DNA of 64,000 nucleotides from Tamarix chinensis. Its lineage: Eukaryota; Streptophyta; Magnoliopsida; Caryophyllales; Tamaricaceae. The notes under the pieces are model-generated. The model did not search any database, had not been told where the DNA came from, and saw only the letters and a program-made list of their open reading frames with translations. Shown here piece by piece: positions 34,916 through 46,303 of this stretch. Location of the stretch: contig CM060174.1 of assembly GCA_030549775.1 (NCBI GenBank), positions 96,550,132 to 96,614,131 on the forward strand, written 5' to 3'. The position numbers and the translations under genes are program-made. The first letter of the stretch is position 1, and each line of letters begins with the position of its first letter.

Positions 34916-36361
34916 GTTATTATTTCTAAAATTTATCCATTTGTCTTACTATTATACTTATATCACTCATAAATTGACCAAATTCCTCATAAATCATATT
35001 TAAATCATTTATAACACAAAAACACTCTTTCAACCCAAAAATTTTCATATTTAACCCATACTATCCAAAATGCCCTTAATTCACTTAAACATCCAAAAAA
35101 AATCTTATTATTATAACTTAACCTAAACACATCCAAACCCTACCATATTATAAATCAAATTCTATGTAAAAAGCCTCAAATATTTTAATCATATATTTAA
35201 TTTCCAAAAATCACACAAAAATACCAATTTACCTCTAGGGTCAAAATTCGCCAATTACGCACAAATTTCCACAAGTTTCCATAATTCACCAAAATTATAT
35301 CCAAACACCCACACTTTAATAGGAACCTATATATATAATTATCCTTAATTAAAAACAACCAAACTAACATAAAGGTTCTAGGGCTAAAAATCCCTAAGCC
35401 TCCAACATATACAAACCTTTCAATTTTCAACCCAATTTATCCATGATAATACTTAACATAATTATCTATACTCATTTATGCACTTATGAAATAAACAAAA
35501 TATACTGAGATGCTTATATGATTTTCTAGTAAAGCCTAGAAAGGCATAAAAATATAGAACTTACATAGAAAACATTATGTAACAGCCCCAAAATTCACTT
35601 CTGAATTTTTTTTTTAAAGAATAAAGCGGAAGCTAGAAGAGAATTTGGGGAATGTTACCGCCACATCTAACACAAGATAGATGTCCACCGTCTATCTTAT
35701 GCTAGATGCAAGGCTAAAACCTGTCAAATAAAATTTCAAACATCTATGCCGTAAGGATAAACTCCCACAAGGATATATCCACAGGCAGATGGCAAGTGAA
35801 TAAATTCACTAAATAAAATCATCGCTGAATGAATCAGCGGAACCTGTGAAATAAATCCGAATTTTAAAAGCTTATCAGAGTACGAGAAATTAAAAGCCAA
35901 TTACAACACCCTTGAAGTTTTAAATACAACACTTGTAACTTCCAAAGATGAATACAGTTAAACAAGATAAAACCTGATGGATCGAATTCCAGATTGCCTA
36001 CTCTCTCAAGTCAAACCTTCCACCCCAAAACAGTGTCCGATCTTAAACATGCACAAGAGGTCTGCTCTCCACCATTAGTGGATTATCACATGACCCATTC
36101 AACTAAGGTAGCATCAGTACGAGTCTAGTACTGAGTAAATCAAGACCACCCAACTCATGGAAGGAAATATGAAACATATAAGATATGAAAGACTCTAACT
36201 TACAATTCTCATGCTCAATTATACACGTATTACATACAATAAAACATAGGATCACAGATTCATACTTATGAGTACATTATTAGACATGACAACACATAAG
36301 ATACAAGCGTATAAGAAATCATGATCGCATGCTAAGTGACACCAATCCAATAATCCAATAA

Positions 36362-36973
36362 TAATCATTATTACATCCGATTTTATTTATTTACGATGAG
36401 TTCAGGGACCCCACTATTCTTAAACCGGTGGAACGGTCTGAAGTACCTCTCAGGGACAACACACCCGAGCCACTATTATCATCCGGTGGAATGGATCATA
36501 CACCTCTAAAGGCAAAATGCTCCTGAGCCACTATTCTGAACCTGTGGAATGGCTTGAAGTACCTCTCAGGGACAGGACACTTGAGCCACTATTATCGTCT
36601 GGTGGAACGGACCCTACACCTGGTCCTGACTCACGTAATCTTTCACTTTAAATAATTAGTGTCTTATCCATTACTTAACTCATATCATATTCTTATTCAC
36701 GTTGAGTATAGGGCCCCATTATTTTTAATCTGGTGGAACGGACTGAAGTACCTCTCAGAGACAAGTCACATGAGCCACTATTATCATTCGGTGGAACAGA
36801 CTCTATACCTCTCAGGGCAAAACGCTCCTGAGCCACTATTATGAACTGGTGAAACGGCTTGAATCACCTCTCAGGGACAGGACGCCTGAGCCACTATTAT
36901 CGTCCGGTGGAACGGACCCTAGACCTCAGCCCCACTCACGTGATCTTCCACTTTAAATAATTAGTATCTTATT
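36362..36973. repeat. Higher-order repeat, two copies of about 305 bases
   Basis: Each copy contains four submonomers of about 62 bases of the form GAGCCACTATTATCRTCCGG, TGGAACGGAC, ACCTCTCAGGGACA. It closes with CACTTTAAATAATTAGTRTC followed by TTAT. The two 305-base copies (36362-36667 and 36668-36973) are closely similar, with alternate submonomers most alike. Related modules occur in the other long LTRs at about 34070, 55731-55990 and, inverted, at 59397-59830. Confidence 0.85.
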
Positions 36974-37699
36974 CAGGGATTTTAACCGACCATAAATCAA
37001 GCCCACGTGAATAATTCCATGACATAAGGACACAGCATAAGGTATCAAATAGTTTCAAATCCATACTCAACCCTTCACATACTCAAATACATACCCTATT
37101 CTAGTTTAACATTAACACACATTTGCATTGAGGCTACAAAATTCGTACATACATAAAATTACAACACAGAACAAATAATACGCTTGACATAATTAAGTAA
37201 TCAATAACCATGCTCGTCACCTTCTACTTCAAGTAGACATACATTCAAATTCCGCCATAAGTAAAGGTAAGTAATGACTTACCTAGATCCGAAGCTAGCT
37301 AAGCAAATTGAGAAAGAGGGAGAGCTATCGAAAGCTCGACAATCCACGAGAAAGTTTTTCTAGATCGCCGATAGGAATCAGAACTAGGTTAGAAACTATC
37401 TCATTAATTAATAATTCACATATTATAATTAAGTAAACGCAAATGAACACAAACGATCTTTCTTGGAAAACGTGTCCCAAACTTAGGACTCAAGAGCATA
37501 GCTCTATTAAGATTTAAGATTAAATATAAATCAAAACAGATTAATACACATATCACTTGGGATATTTCAAATTAATTTGGAAAGAATAATCGATTATAAA
37601 TTAATTTATCAAAAATAACTTGTTCATTAGGTTTTACAACTAAATAGGTAAACCAACCATTTGCATAGAACCAAATCCAAACCGATTAGATTAAAATAT

Positions 37700-38720
37700 A
37701 ATTTAAATGATTTAAAACCCAAAGACAGAAATCGATTAGATAAAAGACACACAACACAATCAATTTTATAAAACCATCCCCGAAGATTAGGGTTTTTAAT
37801 GCCTAAACTACAAATCGACCAAATCACTTCGATTACCTCAAATTGATAGTTTTAAAACACAATTACACTAATTTTAGATAAATCTAGATAATCAATTTCA
37901 ACAAAACAATATTCCGATTAACCAATTCAAGATGATCCGTTTTTAAAATTAGGGTTTTAAAGCCAACGACACAAACTCAGGTAATTCAAATCAATTAGTT
38001 CCAATTAAAGGTATTGGAATACAATTAAGATCATTTCAACTACTTCTATAAATTTAATTTTAGAATAAACAACTATACAAATAACCAATTTCATAATCTC
38101 ACTTGAAATCTAGGGTTTTAGGCCCGAAAAAACAATTTGGTTGAATTCTATTAATTAAATTAAATTGAATGTTTAGAAATGCAATTAGACATATTTTATA
38201 ACATATCATATAATCAATTGATCAAAACCGCTAAAAGAAATACCCAATTTAGCATAATTAGGGTTTTTGAGCCCGGAACACAAATCCGATCAATTCTTGC
38301 TAAAATATATAAATTGACGGTTCGCAAATGTAATTAAATATATTCTAATATAAATTGTATAGTCAATTGAATAAAATAACCTGATTATACAATCCAATTT
38401 GGACCCGCAAGAGTTTTGACCTAAAAATCCAATTCCGATTAATTATGCACAATTTTCCCAAATCAACACTTCCGATATGAAATTAAATATATTTCAAAAG
38501 ACATTATAAAATCAATTGAGCGGAACGACTCAATTACGCGATCCAATTTCATTACACATGAATTTTGACCTAGGAACCAAATTTCGATTAATTCTATATA
38601 AATTTCTCAAATTGACGGTTCCGACATGAAATTAGATACATTTTAAAACATATTGTATAATCAATTTATCTAAAATCACCAATTCGGGCATAACCCGACC
38701 AAAAATTCGATTTTCACAAA
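37700..38720. repeat. About 155-base tandem array, six units
   Basis: The landmark AGGGTTTTWRRGCC (later decayed to GTTTTGACCTA) recurs near 37790, 37950, 38112, 38262, 38412 and 38563, each followed by CAAATCGATTAA-like and then ACGGTT..ATGYAATTA and TATAATCAATTGA segments. Spacing is 150-162 bases. Confidence 0.75.
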
Positions 38721-38879
38721 TCGTTCAAATACACTACAATCAACCACTCTAAATCAATCATACAACATATATATACATAATCAAACAATCAATTTAGCTT
38801 TTCATAAGCTAATTCATACTCAATTAATCAAATCAATATTAGGGTTTTTCATAAATTTATACCAAACGAAAATCAACAA

Positions 38880-39230
38880 ATCGGAGCAAAGGAAGGCTGG
38901 GGAAGCTTCGTTGGGGGCCGAGGGTGGCTCGCCGGTGGTCAGCGAGGCTCGCCGGAGCCGGACGGTGGCTCGTCACTACTGCTGCTCCCGCACTGCTTCG
39001 GTTGCTGCTGTAGCAGTTGTTGCTGCGCGGCTTCGGCTGCTGCGGTGGTCGGTTGCAGGTTAGAGGTCAGCCGGCAGGGCGAATCAAGGAGGAGCTGGGG
39101 AGAAGGAGGTTGGGGCTATGGGACTGCACAGAGGGCAGGGTCGGGAGCAGGGGAGACGGGAAAGAGAAGAGAAGGGAGAGAAGAGAGAAAAGGAAAAAAA
39201 AGAGGGGGGCGCACCGGTCGGGGTAAGGCT
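38880..39230 (-). promoter_or_regulatory. GC-rich segment of the inner LTR (putative U3/R region)
   Basis: The only clearly GC-rich stretch outside the P450 genes, with repeated GGCTCGCCGG and a purine-rich tail (39150-39210). Short open readings on the plus strand (39017-39226) are Arg/Gly/Glu-rich low complexity and not credible genes. In the minus-sense LTR it falls about 830 bases from the start, in line with the C-rich or G-rich parts of the sister LTRs. Its role as promoter or leader is inferred. Confidence 0.35.
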
Positions 39231-41051
39231 TTTTTTTTTTTTAAACAAATACACATATAAAATAAAATACTAAAAGTTTAAAAATTATTATTGGAAGATT
39301 TTATCTAAAATTTATTAAACAAAAATTATTTCGTAAGGTTCCGAAAGCTTAAAATTAATAAAAAAAGCTATATAAAGAATTTCAGAAATATTTACGGAAA
39401 TATATTATAAGACCTCGAAAAATTATTTAAAAGTATATAATAAAATATTTAAGTTAAATTCTAATAAACTGAGAATAATTTAAATAATTTCCGAAATTGG
39501 TTTTCCGCAAACCAAAAAGCGTAAAACGGAAGAAAATTAATTCGGGAAAGAAATTCATAAATAATCTCCGAAAAACCTTTTTAATTTAAAATTTCCCAAA
39601 GATATTAACGATTACCGAAAATGAATAAATTTAAAGTCGAAAATATTTTCTACAGATAAAATTATTAAAATAAATTTAACTATTTAAATAGAAATTCCAT
39701 AATTTAAATAATATATTTCGTTAACGAAATATAACTCCAAAATAAAGTTGTAATCACACAATGAAGTTATAATAAAAAACGAATCTAAAATATTAAAAAT
39801 CAAAACATGAGAAAGAATGGGAACACATATTTTTAATCGAAAATCGAAATCATAAGAATATAATAAAATCATGGCTGTGAACGAATTTGTCTAGAATGGT
39901 TTGCAACGGCAACGATTAATTAAATTCAAATATGAATTCTAAATCGTCGATAAATCCATAAAATGAATCAAAATTAAAATAATTAAATATTTGCATCAAA
40001 TTACGCTAATAAAATCATTAGGCTTAATAAAATTAGGTTTCAAAAATACGGGGTATTGCACATTATAACACCTAAAAAGCGTTATATCAAGGTTGAATGC
40101 AAGAACGCCATATAAAACAACCTTAATTATGGTTTCTATGAATACAAATATAATAACATGGATTAAAATAAATTAATATATAGCAACAAAGAGCCCAAAT
40201 CTAAATAAGTGCATCTTATAAAAAAATGTCCTCATGTCTCTAAGCATAAAATAATCCTAATCTTCTCCTTGTACCAATTCATCACCTAAGATAAGAATAT
40301 TACCTAATAGATTAGCATAAAAATACAATTATGGAATAGAAAGGAAAGAAGTGAAATGGAAAAATTATTCTTGAATATGGAGGCTTGGAAACTACCCCAA
40401 AACCACCAATTAATGAGATGTTAAGGTGTTGGAAGTTTAAAGGGAAGGAAAAAAAACCCATGAAAATGTTTCCAAAATACACACAACACTAGCAACAGCA
40501 AAACCTCCCCACCAAAAGTTGATTAGTACGATAGCAAGGAGGATTAAAGGATTAGGGAAGGGGCACAATTTGATGGACAAAAATGGTACTTCAATTGAGT
40601 TTGACATGCAAGGAACAAAACCAAACAAGAATGGAGGAATAACATCCAATATCCAAGTAGTGGGAGTGGCCTAGTTTTCTAAAAAAATAGCCTACTTAAC
40701 ATTAATAACAACCAAGTTTGTTGGGAAGCAAAAGTTGGGGCTTATTTGAGGTGCATAAAGCCACAAAATAGGATAAAAAAGAGTTGGTAAATGTATTGTG
40801 CAATGCAAGCTGGAAAAAATAAATAACAATGGTATAAGATAATGAGAGAGAGAACAAGGTGTGTAAAGTAGTAAAGAAATTGACAAGAGAAAGGGAAGAA
40901 AATGGACAAAACACGTGTTTTAAGTGTTGAAATAAAAAATTTAAGGTTGGGGATTTTTTTTTTACCACACACTTCCTCCCAAGATTTGACTTGAATTAGA
41001 TGGTGGGAGCGGGTCTTTATTACAAAAGGGGAGGAAGGAAGGGTGGGGGAG

Positions 41052-41079
41052 GGGGGGAGAGAGAGAGAGAGAGAGAGAA
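41052..41079. repeat. (GA)n microsatellite
   Basis: GGGGGGG followed by about ten GA units, inside the purine-rich part of the outer LTR. Confidence 0.9.
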
Positions 41080-41884
41080 TTGGTGAATTTTGGTGAGATT
41101 GAATTATGGCTAGATTTTTGTTGATTACTGCCCTCTAAATTTTGAGATCTAATTGGATAACATGTGAGAGTCACATGCCAACTAGAAGATGTGTAGGATA
41201 GGTATTTCACAATATTTTAGTATAATTACATAGGTAGAAAGGTTAGAAAACAGGAATTTATTAAGAAAAAAATAACAAATGAATCCCCAAAACTAAAACA
41301 ATTTATGGGAAGGGGAGGAGTAATTTTAGAAACCCAAAACCACAAAATTATTGGATATCAGAGTTATTTTGAAGCATGATGAATGGAAAACGAGCAAAAC
41401 TAACATAGTTGGATTACACGAGAAAACACGTTTTTCTACAAATAGATGAAACAATTAACCAAGGGTCCAGAAGGGTATCAACAGATGCAAAATTCATTTA
41501 GAAATTTAAATATGTAAAAAAATCATTAACTTCAAAATTTTCATAGCTCAAATGGATTAAGACACATAAATCAACAAAATTATCTATTATGGAAAACAAA
41601 AATTTCTATGACTTGATAATTCGAAAGCAACTAATGAACTTAAATTTTTATTGGACTCTTGCCTAAGCTTATAATATTTTTAAAATTAAGAATAATTTTT
41701 TGACGAGGTAAAACAAAAAAGGAATAACTTCAAACCAAAAATTGCATAAATTGTGATTTTTTGCAAACAAGTAAAATCTTTCCAAAAGTGAATAAATAAT
41801 TAGGAAAAAGGCTCTAACATGATGGAGAAAGTGACAAATGAAATAATATGCTTGGAAATACTCTTATGAATGGGTTACAAGTTT

Positions 41885-43741
41885 AGAATGAGTCAAACCA
41901 AGTGAAAACAACATGATTAGGACAATCACGCAAACACACAATTTTCTACAAATGAATGAAATAAGTGTTAGAAAGTTTGAATTTAATATAAATGGTTTGG
42001 AAAGCCATAGTATAATTTTTTGAAGTAGATTACAAGCCTAATCACATGGTAATTAGGGTTAGAAAATTTTTTGGTATCATAAAATTCCTAGAGAATTTAC
42101 TATGGTTTATGAGTATTTGATGGTATTACTTCCATCAAGATCAGTTAGAGAAGTAAGCCTGAGGTAAATGTATAATTTGTGCATTTGGTATATGTAAAAA
42201 TCTGAAAGGTGTTAGTAACCAGAAGCTAGTAGAACATAAAATATTATAGTTGTGGCATGAGAGATGAGATTATGTTAGTGTAGCAATGGTAGAAAATATC
42301 ATTAATACTCGTGTGAGCACCCACTTAAAATCTTATAGATTCATTTGACCGGTGATCTCTTATGAAGGGTATATTATTCTTGAAAAATTTTACTATTAGG
42401 ATATAAAGGCACATACAAACCACATAAATATATCATGGTATATTATGATGCATTGATGTAAGGTCATATGTTATATTTTGCAACTAATATTGTTACATTG
42501 GCACAAAATTAAATAACCATCTAGTTCGGATAATGTAGTATTATTCCTTCAAGTTCAAAGCAGCATAAGTTGGTAGAGTCATTGATTTTGCATTTGATTT
42601 GTAGACCCTCATTAGTAGGCTTAGAAGTGATATGTCAATATGCATACAAAGATTTTGTTTTGGCATGTACCAATCATATATCACATTATTGATGATTCTA
42701 GGTTAATTGAAATGAACATGATGCCAATTTTTTAAAAATTGGATGCCTTATGTTTGTTTGCACTCCCCCATAGATATAAAGTTAAGCCATATACAATTAT
42801 GGGAATGTTCATTTCCTCAAACTTAGGGAGGAAAGAGATGAAGATTATAAAGCAAGCAATCACTTAAAAAGACATCTTCCATGAAATATAAACCTAAAGG
42901 AAAATCAAAGTAGACTTGATGATGCTTATGTTTGCTAGATGTAACTTAGCTACAACTTGTGTTCATTATGGTTAAGAAATTATTAAATTCATACTTGCCT
43001 TGATTAAAGTTCCATCTCATTGAAGTCTTTTTAGTGAATTCTAATAAGTCAATGATAAGTGTTGTATAAATATGATAAAAGACTATGATATGGGTCCAAA
43101 AAGTTAAACTTAAAAAAAAAGAGTTATAATATTTGAAAATGATAGAAAAATTACCATAATGAGTTGACATTTCCATAGGGATAGAATCCAAGAATAGATT
43201 TTTCTAGAGAATTAAATTCTCTTAAATTATTCTTATGCCAGTATAAGGTGGTATGAGGTAGACATTGATGATATCTTTACCTAAGCAGTTGTAACTAATA
43301 ATGTATAAGTGATAATTATTCTTGATTCACTATGGAATATCGGTTGACAAATGATTGAATGAGTCAGAATTGATATAAGAAAGTCAAATGTATCCCCTTA
43401 ATGAGTATAATCTATATAGACAAGAAGCCTAACTAGTAGTGGGTGTTTGTAAATGTATGATCAAAAAGTTGATTTGGTGACACATGTCCTTTTATAAAAG
43501 CCAAGTTTTGTTCCTAATAAGGTTTTACTAGTGCAATTTCAAATGTGAGCACTATCAATGTGTGAAATATCAATGTGTTTATAACATAATCATACATAAT
43601 ATGATATATGAAAGAGGCATACTAAGTTAAGGTGGAGAAAATTGTACGATTTTCCTTATCTATGGTTTTATCCCACTAGGTTTTCCTAAAAATGTTTTTA
43701 ATGAGACAATACTTTAAAGGTATACTCTTAAGGGGGTGAGA
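41885..43741 (+). other. Copia-2 internal region, right part, unrecognised
   Basis: AT-rich, stop-ridden sequence ending in TTAAGGTGGAGAAAATTG at about 43631 and the purine tract AAGGGGGTGAGA just before the 3' LTR. No domain motif could be supported on either strand. Confidence 0.4.
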
Positions 43742-44088
43742 TGTTGTGAATATGAGGAGGTGTACACATAATGGGGAGTGTCGTAAATATATGATATACA
43801 TATAGTAGATGTAAAACTTATGTACTTCGATAGCATGAAGTCTTATGTTTATTGCATTATAACCATCAATTATAAAACATTTAACCCATATATTCCCATC
43901 TCCTTTATCATTTCACCTCCCATAACTCTTATATACATTACAAAATGGAGTACTACATAGATAATAAGAGGTGGTGGATGATACATGTACACACAATGCA
44001 TTCATATCAATAAGAATAAGAAGGCTCTCCCCTCTCACTTCTTTATATTATCTTATTATCTCTATTTGAGTTTTTCAATATCATAACA
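43742..44088 (+). repeat. 3' LTR of Copia-2
   Basis: A 347-base LTR that begins TGTTGTGAATATG and ends ATATCATAACA, followed by TTACT. It differs from the 5' LTR mainly by about 45 extra bases near its start (about 43755-43800). Confidence 0.8.
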
Positions 44089-44106
44089 TTACTATATATT
44101 CACTTA

Positions 44107-45060
44107 TGTGTAATGGAATGAATGGATTAAGAAATACCCTATTTCATGTAATTTGATAATGATAAATGAATGATGAATTCCAAATCAAGGATATGGATGA
44201 AAGATCATACAAAGTAATTCTTTAAATTAGATTTAAAAGAGACACATAGATAACTCTTAAAGGATCTCTAATAAAGAAACACATAGTAAATTTACTAGAA
44301 AACTCTATACAAACCTACACAGGAAAGTTTTAGAGGGTTTCTAAATTATCACTCACACAAATAAGATAATTTAGAGAGAGATCTAGTTTATAGCTCACAC
44401 AGATAATGTAAGCATTGAGTAAAGAAACTCACATAGGGTTTCAATGAGAAAAAAATCAATTTAATAACTCAATTCAACTATCCACAAATAGTGAGTTTGC
44501 ATAGAATATTTATAGGATAATATTCAACTCCTTATGTAACCTCCTCAATAATAAGATAAACTAAATATAAATAAGATAAGCACTATTAATGAAATCACTA
44601 TTCATGTGAATAGTAATCAACGTAATCCTATGATAATAATAATTAAATCCTAATAAAATCTTAAAAAGAAAAAATATATCATAAGATAAAAGATAAACCC
44701 TATCTAATTTCCTAATGATTAAGAAAATAAATTAACTAACTAATATCCTAACATAAGTATCAAATAAGTAAATAACAACCTAATTAATAAATATGAAAAG
44801 ATAATGACATCCATAATGCTAATTATGACACTTTTTCTATTCATGTGTAAAAATTAAGCTTGATACACATATTGTAAAATGATCATAACTTTGTGTAGAA
44901 AACTCGGATTTGAGATACGAAAGATGCATTGGACTCCTAATTTAATAAGATTTCCAATGATTTCCATATTTTAAAGTAAATATTTATCTTCAAATTTGAC
45001 CCTTGTTTCCTTCTATTGTAATTCGTAAGTCAATCTTCAAAATCTTGTAATAATTCTGCA
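44107..45060 (-). repeat. LTR copy 1 of the tandem array (3' end)
   Basis: 954 bases, plus-strand ends TGTGTAATGG and TTCTGCA. It contains a minus-strand TATAAATA at about 44507-44514, a plausible TATA box conserved in all three copies. Confidence 0.8.
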
Positions 45061-45215
45061 TCATTCTCCCCTTGTTGAGAAAATTTGTCTTCAAATATAC
45101 TCTTAAATCAATCTTGTTGAACCTTGAATTAAAGCTTGAATATTGGATCAATTAACCTCTTGGAACATTGAAGTTATTTTAAGATCTCCAAAATTGAGCT
45201 CTAATGCCAATTTAT

Positions 45216-46159
45216 TGAACAATAGAATGAATGGCTTTAGAAATACCCTATTTTATGTAATTTTATAATAAAAAGGAATGATGAATTCTAAACTAAGGAT
45301 ATTGATGAAGATTCACACAAAGTAATTCTTTTAACTAACTTTGAAAGCCTCACACATATAACTCTAAAAGAATCTCTAATGAAGACATACTCTATACAAA
45401 CCCACACAAGAAAGGTATAGAATGTTTCTAAATTATCACTCACACAAATAAGATAATTTAAAGAGAGAGATCTAGTTTATGACTCACACAGATAATGTAA
45501 GCATTGAGTAAACAAACTCACATGAGGTTTCAATGAGAGAAAACTTGATTTAATAATTTAATTTAACTATCCTCAAATAATAAATTTACATGGGATATTT
45601 ATAGGATAATATAAACCTCCTTGCGTAACCTCCTCAATATAAGATAAATAAAATATAAATAAGATAAGCACTATTAATGAAATCACAATTCATGACACTA
45701 TTCATGTAAATAGTAACCAATTTAATCCTATGATAATAAGAGTTAAGTTCTAACAAAATCTTAAAAAGATAAAATATATCATAAGATAAAAGATAAACCC
45801 TATCTAATTTATTAAATATTAAGGAAATAAATTAACTAAATAATATCCTAAGATAAGTATCAAATAAGTATATAAAAACCTAATTAATAAATATGAAAAT
45901 ACAATAGTGTTCATAATGCTAATTATGACACTTTATCCATTCACATATAAAAATTAAGCTTGACACACATATGCTAGACCAATCATAACTTTGTGTAGAA
46001 AACTCGGTTATGAGATCCAAAAGATGTGTTAGACTCCTAATTTAATAAGTTTTCCAATGATATTGATATTTTAGGTAAATAATTATCTTCAATTTTAACC
46101 CTTTCTTCCTTCTATCATGATTCATAAGTCAATCTTCAAAATCTTGGAATGTTTCTGCA
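45216..46159 (-). repeat. LTR copy 2 of the tandem array (shared middle LTR)
   Basis: 944 bases, plus-strand ends TGAACAATAG and TTTCTGCA. TATAAATA lies on the minus strand at about 45595-45602. It serves as 3' LTR for one internal segment and 5' LTR for the other. Confidence 0.8.
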
Positions 46160-46285
46160 TCATTCTCTCCTTGTTGAAAAAAATTTGTCTAAAACTTTTC
46201 TCTTCAATCAATGTTTTTAAAACTTGAATCTTGAATCAATTGACCTCTTGGATTATTAAAGTTCTTGGAAGATCTTTAGAATTGA

Positions 46286-46297
46286 GCTCTGATACCA
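46286..46297 (-). other. Primer binding site of the tandem array
   Basis: The minus strand reads TGGTATCAGAGC, a perfect plant retroelement iMet primer site, six bases from the LTR end. The paralogous site at 45198-45209 reads TGGCATTAGAGC. Confidence 0.85.
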
Positions 46298-46303
46298 ATT
46301 TGA

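Larger units (their letters stand above)
35578..40060 (-). mobile_element. 4.48-kb solo LTR (inner), well preserved
   Basis: Starts TGTAACAGCCCC and ends GGGGTATTGCA, flanked by perfect CATTA duplications (35573-35577 and 40061-40065). TG..CA ends, a 5-base duplication and lack of any pol motif define a solo LTR. CG dinucleotides are more frequent than in neighbouring elements, suggesting it is among the youngest insertions here. It holds a higher-order repeat (36362-36973), a 155-base tandem array (37700-38720) and a GC-rich segment (38880-39230). Minus sense is inferred from the layout shared with the LTR at 55146-61685, whose orientation is fixed by a polypurine tract. LTRs of this size with TGTAACAYCCC ends are typical of plant Ty3/gypsy chromovirus (Tekay/Del-like) elements, but that lineage is an inference. 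Confidence 0.85.
33461..41879 (-). mobile_element. Long solo LTR (outer), interrupted by a younger solo LTR
   Basis: Begins TGTAATATCCCAAATTTTAG and, after excluding 35578-40065, ends TGGGTTACA at 41879, for about 3.9 kb. The right flank is AGTTT (41880-41884). The left junction reads AGTTTGTAATATCC, so the same 5-mer is present if one T was lost. Internal order (a CACTATT-type repeat near the left at about 34070, a duplicated 160-base block at 34611-34915, a purine-rich part at 40950-41080 near the right) matches the other minus-sense family members. No pol motifs. The right end is less certain than the left. Confidence 0.6.
31208..44088 (+). mobile_element. Copia-like LTR element (Copia-2) carrying two nested solo LTRs
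   Basis: LTRs at 31208-31504 and 43742-44088 match along their length (TAGTAGATGTA, ATTATAAC, GGAGTACTACATA, GAGGTGGTGGATGA, GAATAAGAAGG). The 5' LTR is flanked by TTACT (31203-31207) and the 3' LTR by TTACT (44089-44093). A purine tract AAGGGGGTGAGA precedes the 3' LTR, giving plus orientation. Removing the nested LTR at 33461-41879 leaves about 4.5 kb, normal for copia. The internal parts (31505-33460 and 41885-43741) gave no motif I could defend, so the copy is either very decayed or non-autonomous; assignment to copia rests on size, LTR and PPT style. Confidence 0.75.

Noticed and set aside
39017..39260. Arg/Gly/Glu-rich open readings in the GC-rich island
   Set aside because: Low-complexity purine-rich sequence inside a solo LTR; two frames open at once and not conserved in sister LTRs.
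40692..41210. Several minus-strand open readings of 64-88 codons
   Set aside because: Overlap each other in different frames within the purine-rich segment of the outer LTR; Ser/Leu/Pro-rich low complexity.
41885..43741. Possible copia pol fragments in Copia-2
   Set aside because: Isolated words such as LWHE were seen, but order and neighbours of copia motifs were absent.
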